A DNA stretch of 64,000 nt from UMGS1251 sp036666555. Lineage in GTDB: Bacteria > Bacillota > Clostridia > Lachnospirales > Lachnospiraceae. Numbering within the stretch: the first letter of the stretch is position 1; every line of letters starts with the position of its first letter. The translations under genes were made by a program, and so were the position numbers. The stretch is from positions 1 to 64,000 of the forward strand of contig JAVWVS010000004.1 of assembly GCA_036666555.1 (NCBI GenBank). Direction: 5' to 3'. The notes beneath the pieces are model-generated. The model had not been told where the DNA came from. It ran no database searches and saw nothing but the letters and a program-made list of their open reading frames with translations. Below, piece after piece: positions 1 to 8,058 of this stretch.

Positions 1-29
1 TTTGAGCCTGTTTTTAGGCTCAGTTTTTT
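1..29 (+). terminator. Rho-independent terminator of a gene upstream of the window
   Basis: A 7-bp stem (TGAGCCT at 3-9 with AGGCTCA at 16-22) closes a six-base loop and is followed by GTTTTTT. It presumably ends a plus-strand transcript that begins outside the window. Confidence 0.7.
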
Positions 30-39
30 CATACATCAT

Positions 40-66
40 TTGACACTATCTAATAATAACTATGAT
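40..66 (+). promoter_or_regulatory. Possible promoter of the ttcA-like gene
   Basis: TTGACA at 40-45 is followed by TATGAT at 61-66. The 15-base spacer is shorter than optimal. ACTATC (45-50) and GATAGT (64-69) form a dyad that overlaps both elements. A second TTGACG at 123-128 has no convincing -10 partner. The start is a tentative call. Confidence 0.25.
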
Positions 67-183
67 AGTAGTTTACATTTTTCAAGAAAATTCTGCAATG
101 TTTTCAAACAAAATATTGTAATTTGACGTGAAATACGCTACTATTAGCAAGATAAATGTAAAATAGAAAGGATTTCAATATAT

Positions 184-930
184 ATGAAGCTACAACAATT
201 ATTAAGTTATACGAGAAAAGCAGTGGATGAATATGCTATGATCGAAGAAGGTGATCACATTGCGGTTGGGATTTCTGGTGGAAAAGACAGTCTGACGCTT
301 TTATATGCGCTTCACGGCCTCAAAAGATTCTACCCCAAGAAATTCACGTTGAGTGCCATTACCGTTGATTTAGGCTATCAGGAATTCGATTTAAGCCCGG
401 TGGAAAGACTTTGTGCAGAATTAGAAGTCCCTTACCAAATTGTAAAAACAGATATCGCCAAAATTTTGTTTGATGAAAGAAAAGAATCGAATCCTTGTTC
501 CCTTTGTGCCAAAATGCGAAAAGGGGCCTTAAATGAAGCCGTCAAGGAAATGGGGTGTAACAAAGTAGCCTATGCCCATCATAAGGACGATATCATTGAG
601 ACCATGCTGCTTTCACTTATTTTTGAAGGAAGATTTCATTCCTTTTCGCCACTTACCTATTTGGACCGCATGGATTTAACGGTGATTCGCCCAATTATGT
701 TTGTAGACGAAGCGGATGTCATTGGATTTCGAAACCGATATGACCTTCCGGTTGTAAAAAGCAAATGTCCCATTGATGGATATACCAAAAGGCAATATGC
801 AAAAGAGCTTGTGAAACAATTAAATACAGAGCATCCGGGCGCTAAAAGCCGTATGTTTACTGCTATTTTAAATGGAAATATTTCCGGTTGGCCAGACCGT
901 ATGATTTCAGAAAGAGACTGTAAAAAATAA
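184..930 (+). CDS. TtcA-family tRNA 2-thiolation protein (PP-loop ATPase)
   Basis: Member of the PP-loop ATP pyrophosphatase superfamily that activates a tRNA base for sulfur transfer; TtcA makes 2-thiocytidine at tRNA position 32. The PP-loop SGGKDS lies at residues 31-36. A CxxC pair (C105, C108) and a later Cys (C195) match the three cysteines that bind the iron-sulfur cluster in TtcA. At 248 residues it is shorter than E. coli TtcA (about 310), as is common in Clostridia, so a related sulfur-transfer role on another base is possible. The start follows an AAAGGA-type site with suitable spacing. It is a monocistronic plus-strand gene flanked by terminators, convergent with the next gene. 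Confidence 0.8.
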   Translation: MKLQQLLSYTRKAVDEYAMIEEGDHIAVGISGGKDSLTLLYALHGLKRFYPKKFTLSAITVDLGYQEFDLSPVERLCAELEVPYQIVKTDIAKILFDERKESNPCSLCAKMRKGALNEAVKEMGCNKVAYAHHKDDIIETMLLSLIFEGRFHSFSPLTYLDRMDLTVIRPIMFVDEADVIGFRNRYDLPVVKSKCPIDGYTKRQYAKELVKQLNTEHPGAKSRMFTAILNGNISGWPDRMISERDCKK

Positions 931-968
931 AGATAGTAAGGATTTCACTTGGAAGTCCTTACTATCTT
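930..968. terminator. Bidirectional terminator between ttcA-like and cytidylate-kinase-like genes
   Basis: A 13-bp perfect stem (930-942 with 956-968) has a 13-base loop. It is flanked by an A tract on the left and a T tract (971-975) on the right, so it can serve both convergent genes. Confidence 0.85.
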
Positions 969-989
969 TATTTTTATAATTCGCTGCAA

Positions 990-1643
990 CTAAAGTATTA
1001 AATCAGAAGCCGCTTCTCTTATTTCCACATACTGTCTAATTACGTCTACGGTGCCTGCAATGCCAAGTTTAGAACTACTCATACATAAATCATAACTTTG
1101 GGCATCACCCCAGCGTTTATTTGTATAATAATCATAATAACTACTACGCTTTTTATCTGTCTTTACAATCATATCTTTTGCTTTTGCATCGGTAAGATTA
1201 TGAATTCTTGCAATCCTTCTGATTTTCGCTTCCATGGATGCATGGATAAAAATGCTAATACAGTTAGGATAAGTATCCAGTGCATAATCAGCACAACGTC
1301 CTACTAAAATGCAAGGACCTTCATCTGCTATTTTTTTAATTGCATCAAATTGTGCAAGAAAAACTTTATGATTGATAGGCATATCGGTATAAGTCCCGGA
1401 AGAATATCCTAAAGAGTACGTATCCATAACAAGAGAATACAAAAAACTATTGGTCGGTCTTTCATCATGCGTTTCAAATAATTCTTCACAAATGCCACTT
1501 TCTTTTGCTGCACGCTCAAGCATTTCTTTATCATATACTTTAATTCCCAATGCCGTTCCTAATCGATTAGCAATTTCACGTCCACCACTTCCAAACTCTC
1601 TTCCTATGGTAATTACACTCTTCATTTCTGCCATATTCTTCAC
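990..1643 (-). CDS. Cytidylate kinase-like family protein (P-loop)
   Basis: Resembles the cytidylate-kinase-2 family (AAA_26/Cytidylate_kin2 type), P-loop proteins of unknown substrate common in Clostridia. The N-terminal ITIGREFGSGGREIA (residues 11-25) is the family signature: the nucleotide loop reads GSGGR rather than the GKS/GKT of true Cmk. A later LVGRCADY segment matches the family core. At 217 residues the length is typical. Two or three alternative Met starts lie within seven residues. It is last in the line of genes that begins with the HlyD-like gene, but a separate promoter precedes it. Kinase function is inferred from the fold only; substrate unknown. Confidence 0.7.
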   Translation of the reverse strand: MKNMAEMKSVITIGREFGSGGREIANRLGTALGIKVYDKEMLERAAKESGICEELFETHDERPTNSFLYSLVMDTYSLGYSSGTYTDMPINHKVFLAQFDAIKKIADEGPCILVGRCADYALDTYPNCISIFIHASMEAKIRRIARIHNLTDAKAKDMIVKTDKKRSSYYDYYTNKRWGDAQSYDLCMSSSKLGIAGTVDVIRQYVEIREAASDLIL

Positions 1644-1688
1644 GCTCCTTCATATCATATTCTAGTTGTATCACAGCAAATCTAATTA

Positions 1689-1717
1689 AATATATTATAT
1701 AACAAATCAGCTGTAAA
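1689..1717 (-). promoter_or_regulatory. Predicted sigma-A promoter of the cytidylate-kinase-like gene
   Basis: Minus strand TTTACA (1712-1717), 17-base spacer, TATATT (1689-1694): 5/6 matches to each consensus hexamer. It lies in the 96-base gap after the pseudouridine synthase gene. Confidence 0.45.
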
Positions 1718-1739
1718 GTATATGATTTTATGCGTTTTA

Positions 1740-2663
1740 CTATAATTGTCTGTCAAATGTATCTAAAAGAGAATTAAAATACTCCGGAAGCGGAGCATCT
1801 ACTTCCAAATATACACCGGTACGTGGATGCAAAATACCCAGTGTCTTTGCATGTAATGTTTGTCCTTGTAGTGAAGAAATAGAACATTTTTCAGGACCGT
1901 ATATGACATCACCTAATAAGGGGTGATGAATATTTGCCATATGTACTCGAATCTGATGTGTACGCCCGGTTTCTAATTGACAGCTGATATATGTAAACTT
2001 GCGATAACGTTTCAAAACTTCATAATGAGTAATCGCTTCTTTTCCGTTTTTATAAACAACGCTCATTTTTTTGCGGTCATTCGGGTGTCTTCCAATAGGA
2101 GCATCTACCGTTCCATGGTCTTCTTTCACCACACCTTGCACAATTGCATGATAAACTCTTTTAATACTATGTTCTTTCAGTTGTGCAGCTAAAGACTGAT
2201 GTGCCATGTCATTTTTACATACCATAATAGAACCTGTCGTATCTTTATCTATGCGATGCACAATTCCCGGTCTCATGACCCCGTTAATTCCAGATAGCTC
2301 TCCTTTGCAATAATACATAACTGCATTTACAAGCGTTCCCGTATAATGACCTGCACAGGGATGAACTACCATTCCTTTTGGTTTATTGATAATCAGCAAA
2401 TCGGAATCTTCATAAAGAATATCCAAAGGAATATTTTCCGGAAGAATATCCGGCATGGTTAATTCCGGAATGTGAACCTCCAGTATATCACCTTGGCATA
2501 ACCTATAATTTTGTTTAATGGGTGCACCATTTACGGATATTTCATTTTCTTTGATCAGTTTCTGCACATGAGAACGTGAAAGTCCTTCACATTGAGACGT
2601 AATAAATTTATCAATCCGTTCTTCTTCGTAATCTGTTTCTATGATAAATTGCAATTTTTGCAT
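1740..2663 (-). CDS. rluD: RluA/RluD-family 23S rRNA pseudouridine synthase
   Basis: Isomerises uridine to pseudouridine in RNA; the RluD type acts on helix 69 of 23S rRNA. An S4 RNA-binding domain occupies about residues 15-75. The catalytic motif HRIDKDTTG at 136-144 supplies the nucleophilic Asp139 (family form HRLDxxTSG). The segment GRTHQIRVHM near residue 240 is the conserved C-terminal signature. At 307 residues it has the full family length. It follows lspA by 9 bases, the same lspA-rluD pairing seen as lspA-ylyB in Bacillus, supporting cotranscription. The precise target uridines cannot be read from the sequence. Confidence 0.92.
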   Translation of the reverse strand: MQKLQFIIETDYEEERIDKFITSQCEGLSRSHVQKLIKENEISVNGAPIKQNYRLCQGDILEVHIPELTMPDILPENIPLDILYEDSDLLIINKPKGMVVHPCAGHYTGTLVNAVMYYCKGELSGINGVMRPGIVHRIDKDTTGSIMVCKNDMAHQSLAAQLKEHSIKRVYHAIVQGVVKEDHGTVDAPIGRHPNDRKKMSVVYKNGKEAITHYEVLKRYRKFTYISCQLETGRTHQIRVHMANIHHPLLGDVIYGPEKCSISSLQGQTLHAKTLGILHPRTGVYLEVDAPLPEYFNSLLDTFDRQL

Positions 2664-2672
2664 ATGGTACTC

Positions 2673-3188
2673 CTATTTTTCTCGTTTCATTGATAAAAAA
2701 TTAAAATCGTCTTCTTTGTAATAAATCATGGATAGGAAAAGGATGCCAATGGATAATGTGACGCAAATATCTGCCACATTAAATACAGGAAAATTAATCA
2801 ATTCAAAATAAAAGAAATCCACAACGTAATTTTGACCAATCCGATCAATCATATTTCCAATAGCACCAGAACAAATTAAAATCATGCAGATGCGAAGCAA
2901 TCGGAAATGAGGTGTTTTGGGAACGCGTATATAGCAAAAAACAACCGCTCCAAGAATCAGTATGCCACTAACTAAAAAAAATACTTGCTGATTTTGCAAC
3001 AATCCAAAAGCTGCTCCCCTATTTTCCAAATACTGGAGTTGAAACACATTTTCGATGATAACAAACGGTGATTGATCTTTTAAATGTAGAACTGCCAGGT
3101 GCTTTGTATACTGATCTAGCAGAACAAAGACTGCAACGCCTAAGATACCGTATAAATATGGCAAATATTGTTTTTTTTCTTTTTCCAT
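2673..3188 (-). CDS. lspA: Lipoprotein signal peptidase II
   Basis: Membrane aspartyl protease that cleaves the signal peptide of diacylglyceryl-modified prolipoproteins. Four hydrophobic segments are visible (about 11-27, 68-87, 97-115, 138-156). The catalytic aspartates sit in GNMIDR (Asp115) and FPVFNVAD (Asp140), the two family signatures. At 171 residues the length is normal. The gene lies between ylmH and the RluD-type gene with short gaps. Substrates may include the DacA-like lipoprotein encoded at 7087-8058. Confidence 0.95.
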   Translation of the reverse strand: MEKEKKQYLPYLYGILGVAVFVLLDQYTKHLAVLHLKDQSPFVIIENVFQLQYLENRGAAFGLLQNQQVFFLVSGILILGAVVFCYIRVPKTPHFRLLRICMILICSGAIGNMIDRIGQNYVVDFFYFELINFPVFNVADICVTLSIGILFLSMIYYKEDDFNFLSMKREK

Positions 3189-3210
3189 TCTATTTCAATC
3201 CTTTATATTA

Positions 3211-3966
3211 TTATTTATAAATTTTCACAGATACAAAATAACGTCCTTTTTTGCTTTGTGACTGACTGCCTGCATACAGAAAACGTCCCAAACCACGCGC
3301 AGAAATAATATCATCAGTTTTCACTTGAAAACTATTGGTAGTAATCAGTTTTCCGTTGACAAACACTCTTCCACCTTCAATCAAGGGAACGGCTTTACTT
3401 CTAGAAAAATGAAAGGCTAAAGAAAGCAAGGAATCTAGTCTGACGGAAGCAACACTGCCAGAACATTCTTCAAACTGTGGCTGATAATGAAATTCCTCTG
3501 GATCTTCAGCTGTCATCATCACAGAAGTGTGTTTAATTCTTGTGAGCTGTTCCATTAAAAAATGAGCAAGATTACTTTGTACAAATATCACAGCAGAATC
3601 TTCCCACACCAGAATATCACCTAGTTTACTGCGCTCAATTCCAAGATTCAAAATTCCACCTAAATAATCCCGATGATTTAATTTCTCTGCAAATTTTTTC
3701 TGCAGAGGTGTGATTTTTAATATCGTAAGAGGATATTTTTGTTCATGACAAAGAGCATCAGGTAGAAAAGCAACAATCTGACGCTCTGAATATTCATATC
3801 CACCAAAAGTCTGAAACTCTGTAAAAAGTGATCCCTTTGGCATCGTATGTAAAATATGCAATTCATTTAGATTTAAAAAATCAGAATACATAACAATGTT
3901 TCGGTGATACGCATTCTTAGACAGTTCTATAAAGCGCTTTTGTAACAATAATTCTTCTTTTTGCAT
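3211..3966 (-). CDS. ylmH: YlmH-like S4-domain RNA-binding protein of the division cluster
   Basis: YlmH has a C-terminal S4 RNA-binding domain and belongs to the ylm genes downstream of ftsZ in many Gram-positives; recent work links it to rescue of stalled ribosomes. The C-terminal S4 segment is visible (SRSKAVPLIEGGRVFVNGK) and the N-terminal part carries the conserved LGGILNLGIER stretch. I place the start at the ATG at 3966 because AGGA precedes it by about eight bases and it begins 11 bases after the sepF stop. The longer reading frame (to 4008) would overlap sepF by 32 bases without a ribosome site. Predicted protein: 251 residues. Confidence 0.88.
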   Translation of the reverse strand: MQKEELLLQKRFIELSKNAYHRNIVMYSDFLNLNELHILHTMPKGSLFTEFQTFGGYEYSERQIVAFLPDALCHEQKYPLTILKITPLQKKFAEKLNHRDYLGGILNLGIERSKLGDILVWEDSAVIFVQSNLAHFLMEQLTRIKHTSVMMTAEDPEEFHYQPQFEECSGSVASVRLDSLLSLAFHFSRSKAVPLIEGGRVFVNGKLITTNSFQVKTDDIISARGLGRFLYAGSQSQSKKGRYFVSVKIYK

Positions 3967-3976
3967 ACAAACATTC

Positions 3977-4528
3977 CTAATAACGGTTCTTAATGGAAGG
4001 AACATCAAAAGAAGTATTCAATAAATCCTGCAAATCTCCGGAAATTTCCACATTCGTAGGTGTTACTAAGAAAATGTAATTAGAAATCTTTTGAAGATTG
4101 CCATCAATGGCGAAAGTACCACCAGAAGTAAAATCAATAATACGTTGTGCAATTTCTAAATCCAAACCTTCTAAATTTAAAATAACTGTTCGTCCACTTA
4201 ATAAGGTTTCTGTAATTGTTCTGGAATCGTCTACCGAAGTCGGTTTAATCACACAGACTTCCATGTTCACACCATTGCCACGTTTCTGTGATTGACGCAT
4301 CGGTGTTACTTTATTGCCGGAAGAAGAACGAGAACTTTTCGCTTTCTTTTCTGCCGGTTCGTTATAATCATCATCGGAATCATAAGATTTTTCTCTCTTA
4401 AACATGCTTTTTTTTGCAGACTTTTCAGGAAAATCCTCATATTCTTCATCATCAAAAAAATCATCGCTATCATAATCATCATCATCACTTAATTTCATAA
4501 TATCTAAAAACTTGTCCAATACACCCAT
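3977..4528 (-). CDS. sepF: Cell division protein SepF
   Basis: SepF is the FtsZ-bundling membrane anchor of the Z ring. The start MGVLDKFLDIMKL gives the amphipathic membrane helix expected at the N terminus and is preceded by AAGGAG; an in-frame extension to 4636 lacks this and overlaps ylmE. A highly acidic linker rich in Asp/Glu (about residues 14-35) is followed by a basic/serine linker. The C-terminal SepF domain (about 85-175) contains SGRTVILNLEGLD and a segment ending in FLVTP. Length 183 residues. It sits between ylmE and ylmH as in Bacillus and Streptococcus. Confidence 0.93.
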   Translation of the reverse strand: MGVLDKFLDIMKLSDDDDYDSDDFFDDEEYEDFPEKSAKKSMFKREKSYDSDDDYNEPAEKKAKSSRSSSGNKVTPMRQSQKRGNGVNMEVCVIKPTSVDDSRTITETLLSGRTVILNLEGLDLEIAQRIIDFTSGGTFAIDGNLQKISNYIFLVTPTNVEISGDLQDLLNTSFDVPSIKNRY

Positions 4529-4547
4529 TATTTTACTCCTTATACTC

Positions 4548-5243
4548 TTAGTCAATATTATAGTATCTTTCACCAAAAATTCCTGTGCCAATACGAACCA
4601 TGGTAGCGCCTTCTTCGATTGCCACCATATAGTCATTTGTCATACCCATTGAAAGAATACTCATATTAACATTATTAACTTTTTTGGAGGCAATGTCAAT
4701 ATATAATTTGTGTAAATTCGCAAAATAAGGGCGATTCTCCTCCGGATTAGCTACATATGGGGCAATGGTCATTAATCCTTGAATATTTAAATGGGAAAAC
4801 AAAGAGATGTTTTCAATGAATTGCATAGTATCTTCTGGCGCCAATCCAAATTTGCTTTCTTCTTTTGCCATGTTCACTTCCACAAGAATATCTACATTCT
4901 CATTGAGTTTTGCTGCTTCTTTTTCGATTGCTTCTGCAAGTCGAACAGAATCAACGGAGTGAATTAATTTTGTTTTTCCAAGAATTTGTTTTATTTTGTT
5001 GCGCTGCAAATGACCAATCATATGCCATCGAATATCCTTTGGTAATAATTCGAACTTATCCGATAATTCCTGTACTTTATTTTCTCCAAAATCACGAATA
5101 CCTGCTTGGTATATTTCATCCAACATTTCAACCGGCTTTGTTTTACTGACTGCAATAAGTGTAATTTCCTCTCGTTTGCGGCCGGAATGTTCACAGGCTT
5201 TGACAATGTTCTCTTCTACTTTTTCAAGATTTTCTGTTAACAT
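4548..5243 (-). CDS. ylmE: YggS/YlmE-family PLP homeostasis protein
   Basis: A PLP-binding single-domain TIM-barrel protein that buffers pyridoxal phosphate and affects amino-acid homeostasis; no catalytic reaction is established for the family. The PLP lysine is Lys34 in AVSKTKP. The FGENKVQE and WHMIGHLQRNK signatures are present, as is LSMGMTNDY in the C-terminal half, where the usual motif is SMGMSxD. At 231 residues the length is typical. It precedes sepF in the same orientation with a short gap, the conserved ylmE-ylmF order. Confidence 0.93.
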   Translation of the reverse strand: MLTENLEKVEENIVKACEHSGRKREEITLIAVSKTKPVEMLDEIYQAGIRDFGENKVQELSDKFELLPKDIRWHMIGHLQRNKIKQILGKTKLIHSVDSVRLAEAIEKEAAKLNENVDILVEVNMAKEESKFGLAPEDTMQFIENISLFSHLNIQGLMTIAPYVANPEENRPYFANLHKLYIDIASKKVNNVNMSILSMGMTNDYMVAIEEGATMVRIGTGIFGERYYNID

Positions 5244-5253
5244 TTTAGACCTC

Positions 5254-6651
5254 CTATCGAAATACTACTTCATTTTCTTGAATTTTATTTCCATTTAAAG
5301 CAATATGATCATAATTGGATAGACCGTAGTTATTCCCCTCTTCTACTATGAAATACTCATCACTTTCACATAAAACACTGATTTGCTTAAAAACGGCATA
5401 ACCTTTATTGATACTATAAACACCTTTCAAATTCTTACGTTCATGAAGTAAAAAAGTATCGGTTGATTTCGGCTTCACTAATAAATCATCTTTTTTGAAA
5501 ATAGTTGTGTCCAGATAAACATTGGCATCTTTTGCAAAATACACTTCTGCAGGCACGAATTCCGTCAATTCTTTTCCTTTTTTACTTTTCACTTTACGTA
5601 GTACACCGGTTTCCTTTGTACCACCACCTTGCGTAATATATTCCGCCGGCACAACGTAAAAAGCTTTCTTTGTCTGTGCTGATTTTGGAATCTTTAAACC
5701 GGTTTCATCTTTTGAAATCAATTCAATATCCAAATAACGCTCGGAAGCATAGCGAATCATAGAATTGTCAAAATCCAAACGTCCAAACCACTCTTTCCCA
5801 TTTTGAAACATAGAAAAAGAAGACCAAATGGTTTCATTGTCTTTGAGGAATCGAACTTTTATATTTTGGGTGTCAGTTAATTCCTTTGCGGTCTTATTGG
5901 AAATGGGAATGACAAGGGACCAGTTTTCACTGTCAATAATTTTGTAGACGGGATTCCCGGCGGATATTTTTTCATTATTATGACATTCCACTTTTTTATA
6001 ATTGGAGCGGTCAAAATCCTTATTCGTAACCTGTTCAACCGTTAATCCTTCTTTTTGATCTAGGGAGTAGACAACAATTCCATCTTTCGGCGTCTGGTAA
6101 AGCTGTAGCCCCTCGATTCCCTCACTTGCAATTTTAGCATTCAACTGATCAATGCGTGTTTGGCTAGAAGCATTTAAGATGGTATCCTCTATATCCGATT
6201 TAAAAGAGTAGGTATCTTCAAAATTTTGACTGTCAAAATTGCTATTAAATTTTTGCATCTTTAAAAGGATTTTGTTTTGCATTTCCTTCGATAACACAGG
6301 TGAGGTTCCTTCGGTGATAGAAGCATTTCCCATATCCATTTTATCATTCACAATACTGTAAATATTTGCACCCACCGCGACTTTGCTTCCTTCTGAAACA
6401 TAGTAATTGATATAGCCATCTCTGTCTGCCGCAATAACTTCTTCATTGCGAATGGCAATTCCGGTGTACGCATTATCTTTTAAAATAGTGCCTTCTCGGA
6501 CTTCATATGCGCTAACGTGACTTGCCGTTACATATAGAAGAACAGACGCCAATAAATAAATGAAAATAGTACCAAAAATTATCAAGCCTATATTAAATTG
6601 CCATTTTTTCTTATATGGACGTATATTTGAGAATTCTTTTTTTTCTGACAA
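5254..6651 (-). CDS. HlyD-like membrane-anchored protein at the head of the ylm cluster
   Basis: A 465-residue protein with one N-terminal membrane helix (about residues 20-42) and a long extracytoplasmic part. The segment AADRDGYINYYVSEGSKVAVG (split as a biotinyl-lipoyl-like hairpin, residues about 73-93) resembles HlyD/efflux adaptor proteins. A second lipoyl-like half appears near TPKDGIVVYSLD. No partner ABC transporter or RND gene is adjacent. The gene ends 10 bases before ylmE, and an SD-like AGGAGG precedes its start. The gene order suggests a role at the division site or envelope, but function is unknown. The HlyD assignment rests on these local similarities. Confidence 0.65.
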   Translation of the reverse strand: MSEKKEFSNIRPYKKKWQFNIGLIIFGTIFIYLLASVLLYVTASHVSAYEVREGTILKDNAYTGIAIRNEEVIAADRDGYINYYVSEGSKVAVGANIYSIVNDKMDMGNASITEGTSPVLSKEMQNKILLKMQKFNSNFDSQNFEDTYSFKSDIEDTILNASSQTRIDQLNAKIASEGIEGLQLYQTPKDGIVVYSLDQKEGLTVEQVTNKDFDRSNYKKVECHNNEKISAGNPVYKIIDSENWSLVIPISNKTAKELTDTQNIKVRFLKDNETIWSSFSMFQNGKEWFGRLDFDNSMIRYASERYLDIELISKDETGLKIPKSAQTKKAFYVVPAEYITQGGGTKETGVLRKVKSKKGKELTEFVPAEVYFAKDANVYLDTTIFKKDDLLVKPKSTDTFLLHERKNLKGVYSINKGYAVFKQISVLCESDEYFIVEEGNNYGLSNYDHIALNGNKIQENEVVFR

Positions 6652-6683
6652 ATCAAAGCCTCCTATTGTAATTTACTATAGAC

Positions 6684-6712
6684 ATTGTACCATTTTCAAA
6701 CGCATCGCACAA
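6684..6712 (-). promoter_or_regulatory. Predicted sigma-A promoter of the HlyD-like/ylmE/sepF operon
   Basis: Minus strand TTGTGC (6707-6712), 17-base spacer, TACAAT (6684-6689) preceded by TGG (extended -10). CACAA-n2-TTGTG (6708-6719) overlaps the -35 element and could be a protein site. Confidence 0.45.
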
Positions 6713-6759
6713 CATTGTGTTTTCCTTCCTATGCAGAACCCAAAAATTTCTTTTCTGCT

Positions 6760-6789
6760 TGTATATTTCCATTTTTTCAGGTCATACTA
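6760..6789 (+). promoter_or_regulatory. Sigma-G-like (forespore) promoter of the DUF378 gene
   Basis: TGTATA (6760-6765), 17-base spacer, CATACTA (6783-6789). The Bacillus sigma-G consensus is TGAATA-N17-CATACTA, so the match is 5/6 and 7/7 with exact spacing. The start codon lies 30 bases downstream of the -10, with GAAGGAGG between. This is a visual match; sigma-F recognises similar -35 sequences. Confidence 0.5.
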
Positions 6790-6818
6790 AAGTTAGATAT
6801 TGAGAAGGAGGAAATAAC

Positions 6819-7022
6819 ATGAAATGGTTTGACAACACAGCACTTACAATTGTCATTATCGGTGCGATTAACTGGCTCTTGGTTGGTATCTTTCGTTTTG
6901 ATCTAGTTGCATTTATATTCGGCAACCTAACATGGATGTCTCGAATTATATATACCATTGTTGGCCTATGTGGATTGTATTTAATCAGTTTATATGGACG
7001 CATGGGACGTATGGCTGAATAA
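6819..7022 (+). CDS. DUF378 small integral membrane protein (YuzA-like)
   Basis: A 67-residue protein of the DUF378 family. The pattern of two hydrophobic helices (about 8-30 and 38-58), the INWLLVGIF segment and the C-terminal GLYLISLYGR match that family, whose function is unknown. An optimal ribosome site (GAAGGAGG) lies eight bases before the ATG. It is a plus-strand singleton between two minus-strand operons with its own promoter and terminator. The promoter resembles a sigma-G type, suggesting expression in the forespore; that link is an inference. Confidence 0.8.
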   Translation: MKWFDNTALTIVIIGAINWLLVGIFRFDLVAFIFGNLTWMSRIIYTIVGLCGLYLISLYGRMGRMAE

Positions 7023-7034
7023 GTTACATTCTGT

Positions 7035-7075
7035 AAAGAAGAGGGATATCCCCAAAATGGATACCCCTCTTCTTT
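7035..7075. terminator. Bidirectional terminator between DUF378 and the morphogenesis operon
   Basis: AAAGAAGAGGG (7035-7045) pairs with CCCTCTTCTTT (7065-7075). The stem continues inward through TATCC/GGATA with one mismatch. A-rich and T-rich flanks allow it to stop both convergent transcripts. Confidence 0.85.
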
Positions 7076-7086
7076 CTATTATCACT

Positions 7087-8058
7087 TTACCCTACCGGTA
7101 GTGCTCCTATTAAGGCAGTCATATCATTATAAAGCACTGCTTTCGTACTTCCTCCCATAATGATTGAAATATACGGGTTCGCATTTTGATCTTTGGTCAA
7201 TAGTATTAAGCAAGAACCCGCCTCATCGGTTGTTCCTGTTTTCCCACCTGCAAGAGTTACATTGCCAGGCAATACTGCTTTTCCTTGTGCAAAATAATTG
7301 GTAGGATTCCACGTGACTTCTCTTCCTACACCATCAGCACCGGTAATCACTGTTGTATGTGAACCAGCTGCTACAATAGTCAAAAACCGTTCATCTTTGA
7401 TACACTGGTTAAAAATCAAATACAAATCATAAGCGGTGGTATAATGATTTTCATCTTGAAATCCGTGTGGATTTACAAAATGGGAGTTCGTTGCTCCCAT
7501 TGCCATGGCTTCCTGATTCATCAGTTCAGCAAAAGCTTCTACACTTCCGGATATTTTTTCTGCAATGGCAACTGCACTGTCATTTCCAGAGGGTAACATT
7601 AAGCCATATAGAAGATCTTCTAAGGTAGTTTGATCGCCCTCTTTGAATCCGGCTACTGAGGATCCTGCCGGTAATTCAGTGGTCGCATGAGCACTTATGG
7701 TTACCGGATCGGACAAATTCCCATATTTCAAAGCAAGATAAGCAGTGAGTATCTTCGTAGTACTTGCCGGAAACAATCTTTCGTGAATACGGTCTGCGTA
7801 ATAAACTTGTTTTTGATTCACTCCAAATAATGCAGCTGCATGCAGGGTCGCATCGGTTGCGTAATTGGGGATATCCACGTTTGTATTTGTTACACACAAA
7901 TCAGAAGAAAATAGTCCCCCGCGATATAAGCTTGTATTATACTGCCCCATTTCATAGGGTGTCACCACAGCTTCTTCTACCTGCTCACAACCAGAAAAAA
8001 TAGTTCCAAATAAAATTGCACCCGTTAAAAAAATAATTGGTCTATTTATACATTTCAC
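7087..8058 (-). CDS. D-alanyl-D-alanine carboxypeptidase (S11/DacA type), predicted lipoprotein
   Basis: Low-molecular-weight penicillin-binding protein that removes the terminal D-Ala from peptidoglycan stem peptides. The SxxK motif is S99-TTK, the SGN motif is 157-159 and the KTG motif is 273-275, so all catalytic residues are intact. The N terminus is a lipoprotein signal with lipobox FSGC (Cys24), so it is probably anchored to the outer face of the membrane. At 323 residues it has the PBP domain but lacks the long C-terminal domain and amphipathic anchor of DacA. It starts at a GTG that overlaps the end of the MgsA-like gene by 17 bases, indicating translational coupling. Last gene of the Rod/Min operon. 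Confidence 0.9.
   Translation of the reverse strand: MKCINRPIIFLTGAILFGTIFSGCEQVEEAVVTPYEMGQYNTSLYRGGLFSSDLCVTNTNVDIPNYATDATLHAAALFGVNQKQVYYADRIHERLFPASTTKILTAYLALKYGNLSDPVTISAHATTELPAGSSVAGFKEGDQTTLEDLLYGLMLPSGNDSAVAIAEKISGSVEAFAELMNQEAMAMGATNSHFVNPHGFQDENHYTTAYDLYLIFNQCIKDERFLTIVAAGSHTTVITGADGVGREVTWNPTNYFAQGKAVLPGNVTLAGGKTGTTDEAGSCLILLTKDQNANPYISIIMGGSTKAVLYNDMTALIGALPVG

Noticed and set aside
4292..4492. Open frames rich in Ile or Met opposite and alongside sepF
   Set aside because: They are frame shadows of the Asp/Glu-rich linker of SepF and have low-complexity composition.
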